Source: Cyanobium sp. CZS48M
Lineage (GTDB): Bacteria > Cyanobacteriota > Cyanobacteriia > PCC-6307 > Cyanobiaceae
NCBI GenBank assembly: GCA_030373145.1
Contig: JAUCZK010000005.1
Coordinates: 62,001-126,000, forward strand
Length of the DNA: 64,000 bases
Reading direction: 5' to 3'
The notes beneath the pieces were generated by a model. That model was not told the DNA's origin. It did no database searches and saw only the letters and a program-made list of their open reading frames with translations. Position 1 is the first letter of the stretch. Each line of letters opens with the position of its first letter. The translations under genes were made by a program, and so were the position numbers. Below are positions 63,033 through 64,000 of this stretch, in pieces.

Positions 63033-63668
63033 TCAGGGTCTGTCGTCGTCATCGGCCGTCGGCTCGGCGTCGGCTTCCCCAGCGGCTGCAGTGGCGTCAG
63101 CCGCTGGGCCCTGATCTGAATCCACCACTGGGGGAGCGTCTGGGCTCTGTGCACCGGCCTGCTCGATCAGCTGCTCGATTTCGGCGAACGACTCCACGGT
63201 GGTCACATTGGGGTCGCTGGCTTCGGGCTCGGGACGCACCCAGCGCTTGCTGCTGGCCTGGACCTTGGCGCTGGCTTCGCGCCGCTCTTTGAGCCAGGTG
63301 CTCAGGACCCCCAACTTGGATCCCGCCAGGCCGATCAGCCCCATCAGGGCGGCGCTCAGTTGCTGCAGGCTGGTGCGCCAGCGCTCCACGCCGGTGAGGC
63401 GTACCTGCTCCTCGCGACTGAGCTGGCGCCAGCGGCCCAGGCTCACCTCCGTGCTCAGCCGGCCGATCAGCAGGCCGCCGCAGAGCACGGCCAGCATCGG
63501 GGCCCCGCTGAGGCGCTCGGCGCTGGTGACCAGCACCAGGCCCAGCATCAGCACCAGGGCGCCCCAAACTGAATCGCGAGGGCGGCTGAGTTCGGGCACC
63601 AGCAGTGGCAGCAGCAACACCAGCAGACCGGCAAGAAGTGCCAGGGATCCACCGAGGGTGGCGAGCAT
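63033..63668 (-). CDS. Ycf66-like membrane protein
   Basis: The 211-residue protein has two to three N-terminal helices (MLATLGGSLALLAGLLVLLL, WGALVLMLGLVLVTSAERLS, APMLAVLCGGLLIGRLS), a third hydrophobic stretch near 110, and a long acidic, disordered tail ending DADAEPTADDDD-like. The helical pattern is like cyanobacterial Ycf66 proteins, of unknown function; sequence identity is not strong enough to be sure. ATG 63668 is chosen over the longer track form reaching toward the tRNA. Confidence 0.6.
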   Translation of the reverse strand: MLATLGGSLALLAGLLVLLLPLLVPELSRPRDSVWGALVLMLGLVLVTSAERLSGAPMLAVLCGGLLIGRLSTEVSLGRWRQLSREEQVRLTGVERWRTSLQQLSAALMGLIGLAGSKLGVLSTWLKERREASAKVQASSKRWVRPEPEASDPNVTTVESFAEIEQLIEQAGAQSPDAPPVVDSDQGPAADATAAAGEADAEPTADDDDRP

Positions 63669-63722
63669 GGCGGCGGAAGCGGCGGTGCGGCCATTCTGAG
63701 CCGCTCGATACAGTTGGCTCAC

Positions 63723-63804
63723 GCCCACCTGGCGGAATTGGTAGACGCGCTGGTTTTAGGTACCAGTGGCTTCGGTCGTGGGGGTTCAAGTCCCCCGGTG
63801 GGCA
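63723..63804 (+). tRNA. tRNA-Leu (anticodon TAG)
   Basis: The 82-base cloverleaf has acceptor GCCCACC/GGTGGGC with discriminator A, D-stem GCG/CGC, anticodon stem CTGGT/ACCAG around TTTAGGT (anticodon TAG, CUN codons), a long class II variable arm, and T-arm GGGGG-TTCAAGT-CCCCC. CCA is not encoded. It is divergent from the Ycf66-like gene. Confidence 0.96.
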
Positions 63805-63812
63805 TCGCTGAA

Positions 63813-64000
63813 TCAGCGCAGTTGCAGGGCCAGTGGTGCGAAGGCCACCAGGCCGCCGCCGAGGGCCAGAGCCACTGCCAGCCGGGTGGTGACGCTGCAG
63901 GGGAGACGGCGCAGCGCCAGCAGCGTGCCACCGCTCACCAGCAGCGAGCCCACGAAGGCCCCCAGCCACCAGGAGAGGGAGGTGTGATCGCTGGGGGCTT
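63813..64000 (-). CDS. C-terminal part of an unknown membrane protein (5' end outside window)
   Basis: About 62 residues are visible on the minus strand, not reported in the track: SWWLGAFVGSLLVSGGTLLA and LAVALALGGGLVAFAPLALQ, two hydrophobic helices separated by RRLPCSVTTR, then LQLR and TGA at 63813. The start is beyond base 64000. No family can be named from this fragment. It lies 8 bases from the convergent end of tRNA-Leu. Confidence 0.65.
   Translation of the reverse strand, partial: APSDHTSLSWWLGAFVGSLLVSGGTLLALRRLPCSVTTRLAVALALGGGLVAFAPLALQLR

Overview
The window looks like chromosome of a high-GC unicellular picocyanobacterium of the Cyanobium/Synechococcus group. The evidence is four small photosystem II subunits (psbK, psbI, psbN, psbH), the nitrogen regulator NtcA, ictB, and many families found mainly in cyanobacteria (DUF3155, DUF4079, DUF1997, DUF3181, DUF3769, DUF3146, DUF3084, DUF3177, Ycf66-like). 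Base composition is very GC-rich, genes are closely packed with many 1-8 base overlaps, and the GC bias creates very long antisense shadow ORFs. No rRNA, CRISPR array, transposase or phage gene was seen. Family assignments come from reading the translations, not from a database search.

Layout. 1-10.8 kb: 3' end of glmS, a CNNM/CBS transporter-like protein, a Gfo/Idh oxidoreductase, a 1103-residue GH15/phosphorylase-kinase-like protein, a WecG/TagA glycosyltransferase, tgt-psbK, cobS and an orphan histidine kinase. 10.8-22 kb: DUF3155, an esterase, purH, DUF4079, DUF1997, ispH, amt (with a possible NtcA promoter), sfsA, murJ, three small conserved proteins and tRNA-Arg(ACG). 22-36.6 kb: glyA, a WecA-type transferase, cinA, leuC-leuD, a DUF3769 outer-membrane protein, psbI, a GH38 alpha-mannosidase, psbN, psbH, tatA, pth and DUF3146. 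36.6-52.4 kb: a YqgF-like nuclease coupled to DUF3084, ntcA (with a possible self-regulated promoter), a BtuR/CobO homologue with a destroyed P-loop, dcd, thyX, txlA, a NIL-domain ferredoxin with a membrane partner, a lytic transglycosylase, glmM, and a tight operon FIST-trmB-ictB-BadF-type kinase.

About 52.4-59.95 kb is a less compact, visibly AT-richer accessory segment. It holds two CsbD proteins (one with a signal peptide) and a DUF1328 protein, a GT4 glycosyltransferase overlapping an amylo-alpha-1,6-glucosidase, a frameshifted NTF2-like relic, a divergent group-2-like sigma factor, unknown small ORFs, and two head-to-head ribbon-helix-helix-like proteins around a repeat-rich gap. Housekeeping genes resume with ileS, a Ycf66-like protein and tRNA-Leu(TAG).

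Links between genes: glmS and glmM are both in UDP-GlcNAc synthesis; murJ and the transglycosylase concern the wall; dcd and thyX are consecutive parts of dTTP supply; leuC and leuD form one enzyme; ntcA and amt are nitrogen control and uptake. No complete undescribed system is evident. The best candidates for new biology are the P-loop-less BtuR homologue, the head-to-head RHH-like pair, the terminator embedded in a convergent gene, the NIL-ferredoxin/membrane pair and the exported CsbD cluster.
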